DNA of 64,000 bases, from contig NZ_JAUJZH010000027.1 of assembly GCF_030486595.1 (NCBI RefSeq), positions 44,956-108,955 of the forward strand, in the 5' to 3' direction. Source of the DNA: Variovorax ginsengisoli (lineage in GTDB: Bacteria; Pseudomonadota; Gammaproteobacteria; Burkholderiales; Burkholderiaceae_C). The translations under genes and the position numbers were made by a program. Positions within the stretch are counted from its first letter, which is position 1. Each line of letters opens with the position of its first letter. The notes under the pieces were generated by a model. The model was not told the origin of the DNA and made no database searches. It was given only the letters and a program-made list of their open reading frames with translations. Shown here piece after piece: positions 53,759 through 62,615 of the stretch.

Positions 53759-55165
53759 CTATCCGCGCGGCGCCTCCGCCATCGGCTCTTCCGCGAACTG
53801 GTCCGCGGTTTGCGCGTCGACGTCGGGCTGGGCCGGCGCGACGAGCGGGAAGTGGGTGTCGATGTAGCGCTCCATCTCTTCCTTGATGGGCTTGTCGATC
53901 TTGAAGACGTGCTGCTCAGCCATGTAGGCATCGAGGTCGAGGCCAAAGGATTCGGCGTGCTCAGCGAGCTTGTCGGCATCGATCTTGTCGGCCTTGAACT
54001 GCTTGAGGTCCACGCCCAGCGACTTCAGGTGCCGCGCCATGGCGGCCGAGTCGTAGCCATCCTTCTTGGTGACCATCGCGAGTTGCTCGGGCTGCAGTTC
54101 GGCCTGGAGCTTCTCGGTGTCGATCTTCAGGTTCGCGGTGAGGGCGCCGGCGCCCGGCAGAACAACCTTGCAGCCGTCGAGCTTGCGGCCATCGAGGCCG
54201 ACCAGCAGTTCACCGCGCAGTTCCTGCGCGCGCGCATCGGCGGCCTTGGCGAGTGCCGAGACATTGGCCAGGCGCTCGGCCAAGTCGACATGCTTGGCCA
54301 CGAAGCCTTCCGAGTCGGCGAGGACAGGCGTGCGCACATAGGGCGGCACCTGCTTCGTCATGACGCAGTTCCAGGCCCAGTTGCCGGCCTCGCGCACCAG
54401 GTGCTTGAGTTCTTCGCCGACCTCGACCACATCGTCCTTCAGACGCCAGCCGGCCCAGTCGAACTGGCTCAGCATCAGCCCGTGGATCTCGACGCCGTTC
54501 TCTTCGCAGAGGATCGCGCCCTGCGCGAGCTGGCAGCCGTACTGGAAATGGATCTCGGCGTCATCCTCGACCTTGCTCGGGGCCTTGTAGTCGATCAGCC
54601 AGCGCGACATCGGGCGCTCGGCAGCCATCGGACGGGTCGCGGCGAGCACCTTCGACGGCAGCATCGCCACCTCGTCGGGGCTGTAGCGCATCCACGGCAG
54701 CGAGCCTTGGGCCTTGGTCAGGGTTCCGAAGGCCACCAGATCGCGGTGGGCGCCGTACTTCTTGTAGAACTTGCGCGAGTGCGGTTCCTCGTTCTCGTGA
54801 CCGCGAGTCATGTGCTCGTTGGTCTCGTCGGGAATCTTGCGCATCAGCTTCCCCAGCACGATGTCGTGAGCGCTGGCCATGTGGTCGGCACGAACGCCGT
54901 GCTGGTTGCGGACCAGGACGCCGATCTCCGAGCCTCCGAAGCCGTTCAGGCGGATGGCGTGCCAGACGGCTTGCTCGCCATGGAGCTCGACGACGCGGCC
55001 GATCCACTGGCGGGCGTCCGAGATTTCGATCAGGTCACGCTGCGGGAGCGCATCCACGAGCGACCACACCTTCTTGGTGATCTCTGCCTTGTCGTCGGCG
55101 GTCAGCTGGCGGTCCAGTTCTTCCATCTCGTTCAGGTCCTCAATCGGTTGCGTGACATTCAGCAT
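53759..55165 (-). CDS. YqaJ-like viral-recombinase-type nuclease
   Basis: A 468-residue protein from ATG 55165 (MLNVTQPIEDLNEMEELDR). The nuclease signature is GFGGSEIGVL, then RGHENEEPHSRKFYKKYG, RWLIDYKAPSKVED and HFQYGCQLAQGAI. These are the E, D/K and Q positions of YqaJ/lambda-exonuclease-type PD-(D/E)XK enzymes. Such nucleases resect double-stranded ends for single-strand annealing. The C-terminal 200 residues are helical. Ends MAEAPRG. First gene of the leftward block; its promoter should lie in 55166-55300. Confidence 0.8.
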   Translation of the reverse strand: MLNVTQPIEDLNEMEELDRQLTADDKAEITKKVWSLVDALPQRDLIEISDARQWIGRVVELHGEQAVWHAIRLNGFGGSEIGVLVRNQHGVRADHMASAHDIVLGKLMRKIPDETNEHMTRGHENEEPHSRKFYKKYGAHRDLVAFGTLTKAQGSLPWMRYSPDEVAMLPSKVLAATRPMAAERPMSRWLIDYKAPSKVEDDAEIHFQYGCQLAQGAILCEENGVEIHGLMLSQFDWAGWRLKDDVVEVGEELKHLVREAGNWAWNCVMTKQVPPYVRTPVLADSEGFVAKHVDLAERLANVSALAKAADARAQELRGELLVGLDGRKLDGCKVVLPGAGALTANLKIDTEKLQAELQPEQLAMVTKKDGYDSAAMARHLKSLGVDLKQFKADKIDADKLAEHAESFGLDLDAYMAEQHVFKIDKPIKEEMERYIDTHFPLVAPAQPDVDAQTADQFAEEPMAEAPRG

Positions 55166-55419
55166 CACAGTGTTTCTTGCCGTTTTGTTGTTCGTGAGGA
55201 TACTTCGATGCGAGCTATTTTCTTTTTTTGTTTTCCCTTTTGAATTTCGTTGCGACGCTGCAACTCTGCGCACACCTCAGAGGAAATATGCGGATGCGTT
55301 CATCAGAAAGGTCTCCGCGACAAGGAAGAAGAGTCACGGAAACCGGTTTCTGTTCCAGCAAAGGAGCGGCAGTTCGCGCCGTACAGTCCTAGGATCGCGC
55401 CTCAGCAAAAAGAGAATCA

Positions 55420-56937
55420 GTGAACGCTTCCATCTTTGGCGATCTGGGAGCTCCAGTTTCGCCAGCCACCAATCAGCCTTCAGCGCCCCCTCTCCGTCGA
55501 GCCCTTGCCCGATCGGAGTGCCCCTCGGCCATCGCGTATGCGACGTTCCCCTCTCCTACGACCGTGTCGGGCTCACCCGTCGCCGAACCGAATGCGCGCG
55601 AGGAGCACATCCAGCGCAGCATGATGAATCGCTATATGGGCGAGTCCATCAACCGAGTTCCCCTTGGCGTACTCCTGTGCCTGGTGATGACCTGGATTTG
55701 CTGGCGACACATCCCGGCCGACGAGGTGTTGATGTGGGCAAGCGTCGTGCTCACCGGCAACTTCATACGCACGCTGGCCGAATCAAACTACGCCCGCAAG
55801 CTCCGCGATGCGCCTTGTGATGTTCAAGCGGAATTCATGCGGCGAATCACGCCGATCTACCTGGTTCTCGCCGCCGGATGGGGAAGTTCACCTTTGCTCT
55901 TCTACGATCGGATGAGCGAGGTCGGCGAGTTTGCTTGCTGGTCAATCCTGGCTGGGATGATGTACGTCCCTCTTCCGCGGTTAGCCCTCGTCCCCAGACT
56001 CAGCCGACTCTTCACGAGCGTGTTCTTCGGGACTGCCGTGTTCTGCATCATTTTTACCGCCTGGCGGTCTGGCCCTGAAAAGCATGCGTTGCTTTGGTTC
56101 ATTCCCCTCGCCCTCCTGCAATGGAGCTTGACGCGGCGTATGACGAGCGACACGCATCGGACCCAGCGCGACCACTATGGAATGGTCTTCGACCTCGCCG
56201 CGCAGAAGCAGGAGGCCCTTGAGGCAGTCCAAACCAAGAACCGCTTTCTGGCCGCGGCAACCCACGACATGCGGCAGCCGGTGATCGCCCTGTCGCTGTA
56301 TGCAGAGTACCTCGAGGCAGATCCGGATAGCTACCGCGAGCTGGCGCCGAAGATCACCAGGGCGACCACTGCAGTCAACAACCTCTTCAGCTCGCTGTTC
56401 GACCTGTCCAAATTCGACGCTGGCGAGGTTCACCTGGCGGTGGAGGAGGCCCGAATCTCCGAACTCATCGAAAGCCTCGCCACCATCGCAGGCGTGCATG
56501 CAAAGGCGAAGGGCATAGACCTGCGTGTCCGCGTGACAGGAGATCCGCTCCTGCAGACGGACACCATGCGCCTGCGCCGCATGATCGGCCACGTGGTTTC
56601 CAACGCGATCAAGTACAGCCATCCAGGCACCAAGATCCTCCTGACCGCCCGCGCGCGGGGCGGCAAGGTGCGGGTCGAGGTGTGGGATCAAGGGATAGGC
56701 ATCCCCGCGAGCAAGATCAAGAACGTCTTCGATGAGTTCTACCGGGCTGAAGCCGCCGCCGAACTTGCCCCGGATGGCATGGGCATTGGCCTTTCGCTCG
56801 TGACACGCCTGGCCGCCGTGCTAAACACCCGACTGACCATCGCTTCAGTCGAAGGGCGCGGCACGCGGGTGACGATGGATATCGAGGATGTTGACACGGA
56901 TCCGGAGAAGCGCCGGCTCGATCTCGCCTTGGGTTGA
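55420..56937 (+). CDS. Membrane sensor histidine kinase, no adjacent regulator
   Basis: A 505-residue protein from GTG 55420. Several membrane segments lie in residues 80-240 (PLGVLLCLVMTWICW, IYLVLAAGWG, FFGTAVFCIIFTAW). The kinase part has H-box AATHDMRQP (His282), N-box GHVVSNAIKYS, G1 VWDQGIGIP and G2 GMGIGLSLV. No response regulator gene lies beside it. The H-box form HDMRQP resembles hybrid kinases without receiver that act on orphan regulators. The signal is unknown. Confidence 0.88.
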   Translation: MNASIFGDLGAPVSPATNQPSAPPLRRALARSECPSAIAYATFPSPTTVSGSPVAEPNAREEHIQRSMMNRYMGESINRVPLGVLLCLVMTWICWRHIPADEVLMWASVVLTGNFIRTLAESNYARKLRDAPCDVQAEFMRRITPIYLVLAAGWGSSPLLFYDRMSEVGEFACWSILAGMMYVPLPRLALVPRLSRLFTSVFFGTAVFCIIFTAWRSGPEKHALLWFIPLALLQWSLTRRMTSDTHRTQRDHYGMVFDLAAQKQEALEAVQTKNRFLAAATHDMRQPVIALSLYAEYLEADPDSYRELAPKITRATTAVNNLFSSLFDLSKFDAGEVHLAVEEARISELIESLATIAGVHAKAKGIDLRVRVTGDPLLQTDTMRLRRMIGHVVSNAIKYSHPGTKILLTARARGGKVRVEVWDQGIGIPASKIKNVFDEFYRAEAAAELAPDGMGIGLSLVTRLAAVLNTRLTIASVEGRGTRVTMDIEDVDTDPEKRRLDLALG

Positions 56938-56982
56938 GCGTGCAGGCCTGGCTCGAGATCGTCCGCACTCCGAAGCCTCAAG

Positions 56983-58491
56983 TCACGCCTTCGGTCGACT
57001 GAACTTCTCGGGCAATGCTTGCAGCGGCACGATGTTGACCCACTCCTCCTCGAAGAGATCTCGATTGACGGTTCGTCGATACACCTCTGGGAAGAGCTGG
57101 CGCGCGAAGGCTTGAAGCATCCATTTGCGGTGCTCCGGTGAGCGCGCCGAGAAGAACGTGCCAATGCCCACCTCTGCAATTGTTGGGCTCACGTTTTCGA
57201 GATCCTGGGATGAAGCGACGCTGTAGGGCATGGTTTCGAGCCACTCGAGATCGAGCCTCGCCTCTGCCATCTTGGTCTCCACGCTTTTCACCAAGAGGTC
57301 GGCCGAAACCCCGAACAGGTACCAGTCCTCCATCGTCACCACCATCGGGTAGACCGGTAGATTGTTTGGCTTCCAATGAGTGTGGCCTGCCAGGGCATCG
57401 GCGATGTTCTTGTAGAGCTGAACCACTGCCTTCGCCAGGAAGTCCACCTGCTGGCCAATGGTGGCCGGGTCGACGGCCGACTTTGCCTCTTGCGTCATCC
57501 GCTTGGCCTTGCATTCGATGAACAGGTTCGCCTGGTCGTCAGTGAGGATCCAGTCAGCGCCATGCTTCGTCGCTCGCCCCACCTTGTATTCGCGCTCCTC
57601 GAGAAGTTCGAAGCGCGGGCTCGGAAAGGTTGCCACCAGCACTTCGCCTATGTACGCCTGAAAGGACTCCCCGAAGGGGTTGTTAAAGCCCTCGGCGGCC
57701 GAGATCTCGTAGTACAGCCCTTGACTCACCCTGCTAAGAACGAAGGCCGGAACGGGGCAATGAAGAAGATGAGGTGTATTCGGATTCAAGGCCACCAGAG
57801 GCTTCGCTGTTAGTGGATTCCAGGTGTACCTCCAGGTTTCGTCAAACCGCGCGGCACTCCTGACCTGGTCTTGAAGTTCGGCCAGCGGCTGAGATAGTTT
57901 GTCGAAGACGATCGCCGACCGAGCGCGCTCAACGCCTATGGGCGAGTAGTCTTGCTGGCTTGATATGTCAAAGCGTTTACGGAGGTGACCAGCTATGGCG
58001 AAGCCTACGAGGAACCACTCGCGTGTGGTAACACCGGTCTGCTTCATCAACAGGGCTTCCACGTCGGGCGCTGAAAACACCTTGTAGTAGCGCATGAGGG
58101 CATTGAATTCCCGGTTGCGCTGCCAGGCGAATTGAACCTGTCCAGTGGGACTCAGGCTGTTGTAGGCGCTCTCAGGGGACATGTCGTCCGCGGCCATGTT
58201 GTCGTCCACTTGCTTGAGCATGTTCGTCAAGCGAACGAGGCCCTGAACGGGCGACAACCTGAGCGTTCCGGCGGGCGAGGCATGAAGCACCAGTTCACGA
58301 GAGAGCGCCGCGAGCTCCCATTTGAAGATCTGCTCGTTGATGAACACACGCCGTCGGCCGTCCCAAGTCCAGGCGATGGGGAAGGCACCCTCGTACATCT
58401 GAAAGTAGAACCACAGATCTTCAAGGGAGCGCTGCAGGTTGTAGCTGCGTGCCAGGTTTCTAAGCGGCTTGTAGCGAATGAAGTTGTTCAA
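56983..58491 (-). CDS. PD-(D/E)XK-like nuclease domain protein
   Basis: A 502-residue protein from ATG 58491. The C-terminal third has YIGEVL, then KHGADWILTDDQANLFIECKAKRM, cited in part: Glu, Asp-Trp-Ile and Glu-Cys-Lys fit the E...D...ExK arrangement of restriction-type nucleases. The N-terminal 300 residues are helical, with no known domain. GC content is lower than nearby genes. A stand-alone gene next to a RES-domain gene; a defence role is plausible but unproven. Confidence 0.6.
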   Translation of the reverse strand: MNNFIRYKPLRNLARSYNLQRSLEDLWFYFQMYEGAFPIAWTWDGRRRVFINEQIFKWELAALSRELVLHASPAGTLRLSPVQGLVRLTNMLKQVDDNMAADDMSPESAYNSLSPTGQVQFAWQRNREFNALMRYYKVFSAPDVEALLMKQTGVTTREWFLVGFAIAGHLRKRFDISSQQDYSPIGVERARSAIVFDKLSQPLAELQDQVRSAARFDETWRYTWNPLTAKPLVALNPNTPHLLHCPVPAFVLSRVSQGLYYEISAAEGFNNPFGESFQAYIGEVLVATFPSPRFELLEEREYKVGRATKHGADWILTDDQANLFIECKAKRMTQEAKSAVDPATIGQQVDFLAKAVVQLYKNIADALAGHTHWKPNNLPVYPMVVTMEDWYLFGVSADLLVKSVETKMAEARLDLEWLETMPYSVASSQDLENVSPTIAEVGIGTFFSARSPEHRKWMLQAFARQLFPEVYRRTVNRDLFEEEWVNIVPLQALPEKFSRPKA

Positions 58492-58544
58492 CAGTCGAAG
58501 TCTCTATGTGACGTCAGGCGCCGCCTCCCACTAGCCAGCCAGAC

Positions 58545-58590
58545 GACCGCCACCAAGCTTGCGCCGGACGGTATGGGCATCGGGCTGTGA
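58545..58590 (+). pseudogene. Remnant of a histidine kinase G2 box
   Basis: The translated fragment KLAPDGMGIGL followed by a stop matches ELAPDGMGIGLSLV of the kinase at 55420. Codons differ at several silent positions, so it comes from a related kinase rather than a fresh copy. Only about 45 bases are recognisable. It lies between the nuclease-like and RES-domain genes. Confidence 0.5.
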
Positions 58591-58611
58591 CCGCAGCACG
58601 AGGGTGTACGG

Positions 58612-59994
58612 CTAGCGTCGGCCTTCGGGAACGCGTACACGAACACGTTCCGGATAAGTGGCCACGGCGACGTCGAGAATTTCGTGGATCTCAATTTGGT
58701 CTCGAACCAGCTCGAGCGCGACTGGCCTTCGCGTCGCAAGTGCGTCGGCTGGCGTTCCAGTCGGAAATGAAGGCCTCGATGTCTGCTCCTTCGGCGCATC
58801 GTTGAACCAGATTTGCGGCTCGAATCGGCGGCCCGGTCCATCTTCCTCATGCTCCCAGAGATAGGCGGACGCAGTGGAGCCCGGCGATGCAGGCCTCACG
58901 CGAGACGCCCTGGGAAAGAGGACCACGTTGTCACCGAAGCTTGCGCCCGAGGGATCCTTCGCCTGCACGGATGGATAGACGATGCCATCGACCGCTGCGC
59001 GCGGATGCGTGGCCAGATAGTCAGCAATGACCTGCGTGATCACGTAGCCTCGATGCTCGTGGTCTGGCATCACGGGTACGACCATGAGCTGCGACAACAC
59101 GCGCAAGAAGTCCCGGCGCTGCGCCCGATCGATGCTTCGGGGGTCAAAGAGACTCAGCGTGGAGTCGAGCTGGATTCGCGCCAGACTCCGGAGATCGAGA
59201 AGCCTCAAGGGGCGAACGATGTCGAAAGCGGCGACGGCGACCTTACTTCCAACGGGCGGGCGCACTTCTGCAATCGCAATCTGAGGGTGAGTCGCGCCGT
59301 AAAAGGCGGGCTGACCGCGGGCATTCATCCGGTTGGCCTTGCCGATTCCGGGCGCCGGCGTGCCGAGCAGATCTTCTGGCCTTGAGAGCGCCTCCTGCAA
59401 CTCGTCGTCGCTCTGAAAGACCCTTGCTCGAAACAGCCTGACAACGGGTGAGCCCGGTCCCGCTTCCGCAACGACGTGCTTCCCGTCCTCCGTTCGGTCC
59501 CAAGTGAGCTCCCCGAGGACCTCATCGAGGACTCCCTGAGCTTTCGGGTTGAGATGCCGTGCCTCCTCGAGCAGACTCTCCTCCATTGCGTTCCAGGCCC
59601 TACTGACCGGCGCACTCATGTCCCGCTTCCGATCGAACCAGGGATCTTCGTCATCTCCGTACTTCCACTCCGTGGAGTCCCTGTCGAACCAGAGCGATTC
59701 AACGCATTCCTTGAGTTCTCCCAGGGCGCCTTCTGGCACCACGTCCAAGCGGCGCAGCGTCTCCTCGAGGTCCGCGCCAGCAGGCGTGCGGTCATAGATC
59801 ACCACTGCCATCGCTTCGTGTGTGGGCTCGAAGTGTGCATCGATCACACGGTCGCACTCCCAAGCAACTTCGAACAGTGGTGCTGCCGGATTCCCCTGTT
59901 CGCAGTACTCACACGGCACACCTGCGTCCACCTTCCCCGCCAACTGCTGGCGCAGAAATGGGTCCTTCAAGCAGCTCATGCAGATGTTGCTCAT
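58612..59994 (-). CDS. RES-domain protein with N-terminal zinc-ribbon and HEPN-like part
   Basis: A 460-residue protein from ATG 59994; ATG 60024 is possible. The N-terminus has two Cys pairs (CMSCL and PCEYC) for zinc. A helical region follows with ESLWFDRDSTEWKYG. The RES domain has VVRLFRARVF, GKANRMNARGQPAFYGA and AIAEVRP, the Arg/Tyr/Glu set of NAD-consuming RES toxins. The zinc plus helical N-terminus is the form called HEPN_RES_NTD. No Xre-type antitoxin gene adjoins it. Possibly an abortive-infection protein. It ends in an Arg-rich tail. Confidence 0.75.
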   Translation of the reverse strand: MSNICMSCLKDPFLRQQLAGKVDAGVPCEYCEQGNPAAPLFEVAWECDRVIDAHFEPTHEAMAVVIYDRTPAGADLEETLRRLDVVPEGALGELKECVESLWFDRDSTEWKYGDDEDPWFDRKRDMSAPVSRAWNAMEESLLEEARHLNPKAQGVLDEVLGELTWDRTEDGKHVVAEAGPGSPVVRLFRARVFQSDDELQEALSRPEDLLGTPAPGIGKANRMNARGQPAFYGATHPQIAIAEVRPPVGSKVAVAAFDIVRPLRLLDLRSLARIQLDSTLSLFDPRSIDRAQRRDFLRVLSQLMVVPVMPDHEHRGYVITQVIADYLATHPRAAVDGIVYPSVQAKDPSGASFGDNVVLFPRASRVRPASPGSTASAYLWEHEEDGPGRRFEPQIWFNDAPKEQTSRPSFPTGTPADALATRRPVALELVRDQIEIHEILDVAVATYPERVRVRVPEGRR

Positions 59995-60101
59995 GGCAGG
60001 TTCGTCCGTGTCGTTCCGGAGCATTCTCGTCGAACGCACCGGGGCTACACCCATACACGGTGGGAGCCGACGACAGGCGGGCAGGTTGGGCGCAGGCCCA
60101 A

Positions 60102-60135
60102 GAAAACGGCCCCCGACTCGTCAAAGTCGGAGGCC
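60102..60135 (-). terminator. Intrinsic terminator of the dot operon
   Basis: On the minus strand GGCCTCCGACT pairs with AGTCGGGGGCC (one mismatch) around a six-base loop and is followed by GTTTTCTT. It lies 68 bases beyond the icmT stop. Confidence 0.8.
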
Positions 60136-60202
60136 AAAGGACGCTCTGCCGGCCGCGAGCGGGTTCGCGCCGAGGGGAGACTTGAGTGGGTTGGCGCGGG
60201 GG

Positions 60203-60517
60203 CTACTTCTTGCCCCGCACGCGGAAATCGATGTCGCCCAGCTGCTGGTCGAACGTGAAGCGCTGTCGGTAGAAGCGCGGCCTGGCGGCGATGACGCCCG
60301 AGCGCATCTTGCTGCGCAGGCGTCGCAGTGCCCAAAGGATCGTCCGGTTCTTGTACGAGGCGTATCCAAAGATCGCGCACACCGCGAAGGCGATCGCAAG
60401 CGTCCACCACGAGAAATAGAACAGCGACAGCACCATCGGTGCGCCGGCCTGCGGCGGCAGCGGCGTGCCGGGGATGCGGTAGGACTTGCCAGTGCGCGGC
60501 CAGTAGCTGCTGCTCAT
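60203..60517 (-). CDS. icmT: IcmT/TraK-like type IVB secretion protein
   Basis: A 104-residue protein from ATG 60517. It begins SYWPRTGKSYRIPGTPL and has one hydrophobic segment (YFSWWTLAIAFAVCAIFG), then a basic stretch (ALRRLRSKMRSG) and ends with RFTFDQQLGDIDFRV. IcmT is about 86 residues with the same plan (aromatic N-terminus, one membrane helix, basic part). Position directly after dotB, with ATGA overlap, is the same as TraJ-TraK in IncI plasmids. Confidence 0.8.
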   Translation of the reverse strand: MSSSYWPRTGKSYRIPGTPLPPQAGAPMVLSLFYFSWWTLAIAFAVCAIFGYASYKNRTILWALRRLRSKMRSGVIAARPRFYRQRFTFDQQLGDIDFRVRGKK

Positions 60518-61788
60518 GCGGCCTCCGGTTCTGCCATGGCTTCGGTCGTCGTCGCCGCGGCGGGAGTGGCGGCCGGCAGCGAGGTCACCACCGGTCCGGC
60601 GCTCGGGTTGAAGCCGCGGTGCGCGCAATATTCGTTGGCCTCGCCGCGCGTCATGGACGACACCTCGACGAAGCTCTCGTAGCTGATCAGCCCGTCGGCG
60701 AGCGCCACGAAGGCTTTGGACTCGAAGTCGTTGCCGCGCTCAGCGACGAGCTTGCGCACTTCCTTGCCCCACTGGTGCGTGGGCAGATCCTCGAGGCTGC
60801 GCTTCACTTCGCGGTCGAACACGCACCAGGAGCGGAAGGCCATCACCTTCCCGTCGAGACGGCGGGCGAGCTTCTGCGCGATGACCAGGCGGGCCTGCTC
60901 GATGAATTCGTTGGCGACGCGGGCATGCTCAACCGGCGGGAAGAGCTGCAGCGTCCGCGAGAGCGCGCGATCGGGCGTCTCTGTGTGCATCGTGGCGTAC
61001 GCGGCGTGGCCGGTGGCGCCCAGCTCGAAGCCGGCACGAGCGCTGTCCATGTCGCGGATTTCGCCCATCTGAATCACCTGCCCTTTGCGGCGCATCGCGT
61101 TGGGACCGACCATGTCCATCGAGCGCAGCTGGGCGCCCACGCCCACCTCGGTCTGGGTGGGCTCGGGCATATGGCCCTGGGCGTAGCCCTTCAGCAGGTA
61201 TTCCACCGGCTGCTCGTAGGTGAGGATGTGCACCGGGTCATGCCGGCGCTCCTCGAGGCGGTACCGGTGAGAGGCGGCGAGCAGCGTGGACTTTCCCGAG
61301 CCAGTAGTACCGACGATCAGCACCATGCCGTAGCGTGGGAACAGGTTCTCCATGAGCTCGGGCTCGAGGCCGAGCTGCGCGCACGTCGGGATTTCCTGCG
61401 GCATCGCACGCAACGTGATGTTCACGCCCGAGGGCGTGTTGCCCACCGAGCAGCCCGTGGCATTCAGACGGAAGGAGAGCACCTTGTCGCGGGAGATCAC
61501 CGCGTCCACGCGCGAGTCGATCGCATTGGCCGCGCCGATCTCGGTCTGCCCGCTCTCATTGAAGAGGAGCGCGAGGATGGTGTTCACCTCTGAGTCGTCC
61601 AGGCGGCGAACGGTGACCGAATGCCACATGCGGTTCACTTCGGCCCACACGTAGTCGGTCGAGGAGAACTTGATGTCCGAGACGCCCAGGTCGTAGACGT
61701 TGGAAAGGAACTCGTTGAGGTCCTGGCGCCGGATGTTCCCGATCGGCAAGTGGAAGCGCGGGACCGCCTTTTCTGCTGCGTCGAGCAC
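60514..61788 (-). CDS. dotB: DotB/TraJ secretion ATPase
   Basis: A 424-residue ATPase from GTG 61788. Walker A is LIVGTTGSGKST (residues 158-168); the Asp box region is ILTYEQPVEY, Walker B-like QMGEIRDMDSA and His box GHAAYATMHTET. It is of the PilT/DotB type with an N-terminal PAS-like part (LSNVYDLGVSDIKFSSTDY). DotB hexamers power the type IVB channel. It starts seven bases after dotC and overlaps icmT in ATGA. The Ala/Thr-rich C-terminal tail is extra. Confidence 0.92.
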   Translation of the reverse strand: MLDAAEKAVPRFHLPIGNIRRQDLNEFLSNVYDLGVSDIKFSSTDYVWAEVNRMWHSVTVRRLDDSEVNTILALLFNESGQTEIGAANAIDSRVDAVISRDKVLSFRLNATGCSVGNTPSGVNITLRAMPQEIPTCAQLGLEPELMENLFPRYGMVLIVGTTGSGKSTLLAASHRYRLEERRHDPVHILTYEQPVEYLLKGYAQGHMPEPTQTEVGVGAQLRSMDMVGPNAMRRKGQVIQMGEIRDMDSARAGFELGATGHAAYATMHTETPDRALSRTLQLFPPVEHARVANEFIEQARLVIAQKLARRLDGKVMAFRSWCVFDREVKRSLEDLPTHQWGKEVRKLVAERGNDFESKAFVALADGLISYESFVEVSSMTRGEANEYCAHRGFNPSAGPVVTSLPAATPAAATTTEAMAEPEAA

Positions 61789-61795
61789 TCTTCGC

Positions 61796-62602
61796 CTATT
61801 CCAGTGGCTTCCAGCGGCTCGAATCCTCGAAGCCCGCCTGGCGCGTGATGCGGAACATCGTGTTGCCGACCGCGATCGTGTTTGGATTCTCGTGGTCGAC
61901 CATGGTCTGCGCGCTGGCAACGACCGGGATGGTGACCATTCCGCGCTTCCACAGATCGTAGAAGAGGCGCATGCCGAAGTAGGTCTTCTCCAGGTTGGCC
62001 ACGTTCAGTTCGAAGATCTGCTGCGCCTGCGCGCGGCCAGTGGCCACGGCCTGGGCCACTTCCTTCTTCCAGAACGCCTGCTCGGCGCTGTCGCGCGGCA
62101 GAAGACTCTTGACGGTGGACATGTCCGCGGCGTCTTCGCTCGGCAGGCCCAGCAGCAGCCAGTCGCGCCACGTCGGGGCGATCGCCACGAAGCGCGCGGG
62201 CTCGTCGATCCTGTAGATCGCGCCCGAAACACGCATGGTGGTCGCCTCGAGCGAGATCGCGTCGCGGCTTTCCATGATGACAGGAGGCAGCACGCCCGGC
62301 CCCATCATCAGGCCGCCGAAGTCGAAGCGCTTGTCGAGCTCCCGATCGCGCTTGGCAACCTCCGCCGAGATCTCGCGGGAGCGCTGCAGCAAGCCCAGGC
62401 GCGTGCCCAGGCCGAATGCCGTTTCGCGCAGCGCAGTCTCGCGCACCATGCTCAGGCGGCTCTCCGACTCGGTCGCGCCTTGCGCATTCATGAGCGAGTC
62501 GACCGACAGCGATTGGGTCTGCGCGGAGGCGACTTGTGCGGCGGCCAGCGCCACCACGGCGAGGGCGATCCGCGCGGCCTTGGTGAAATGGGTCCTGGTC
62601 AT
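61796..62602 (-). CDS. dotC: DotC/TraI outer-membrane core protein
   Basis: A 268-residue protein from ATG 62602 with a signal peptide (IALAVVALAAAQVASAQ). DotC of Legionella is a lipoprotein; here no lipobox Cys is present, so it must be held by partners. Conserved parts include ALRETAFGLGTRLGLLQRS and MGPGVLPPVI and AGFEDSSRWKPLE at the end. DotC with DotD and DotH builds the outer-membrane ring. Thirteen bases separate it from dotD. Confidence 0.88.
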   Translation of the reverse strand: MTRTHFTKAARIALAVVALAAAQVASAQTQSLSVDSLMNAQGATESESRLSMVRETALRETAFGLGTRLGLLQRSREISAEVAKRDRELDKRFDFGGLMMGPGVLPPVIMESRDAISLEATTMRVSGAIYRIDEPARFVAIAPTWRDWLLLGLPSEDAADMSTVKSLLPRDSAEQAFWKKEVAQAVATGRAQAQQIFELNVANLEKTYFGMRLFYDLWKRGMVTIPVVASAQTMVDHENPNTIAVGNTMFRITRQAGFEDSSRWKPLE

Positions 62603-62615
62603 GAGGCTCTGGGGA

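Noticed and set aside
53723..55243. 506-residue plus-strand open frame opposite the YqaJ-like gene
   Set aside because: Leu/Gly/Val/Arg-rich antisense shadow; the minus strand has the nuclease motifs.
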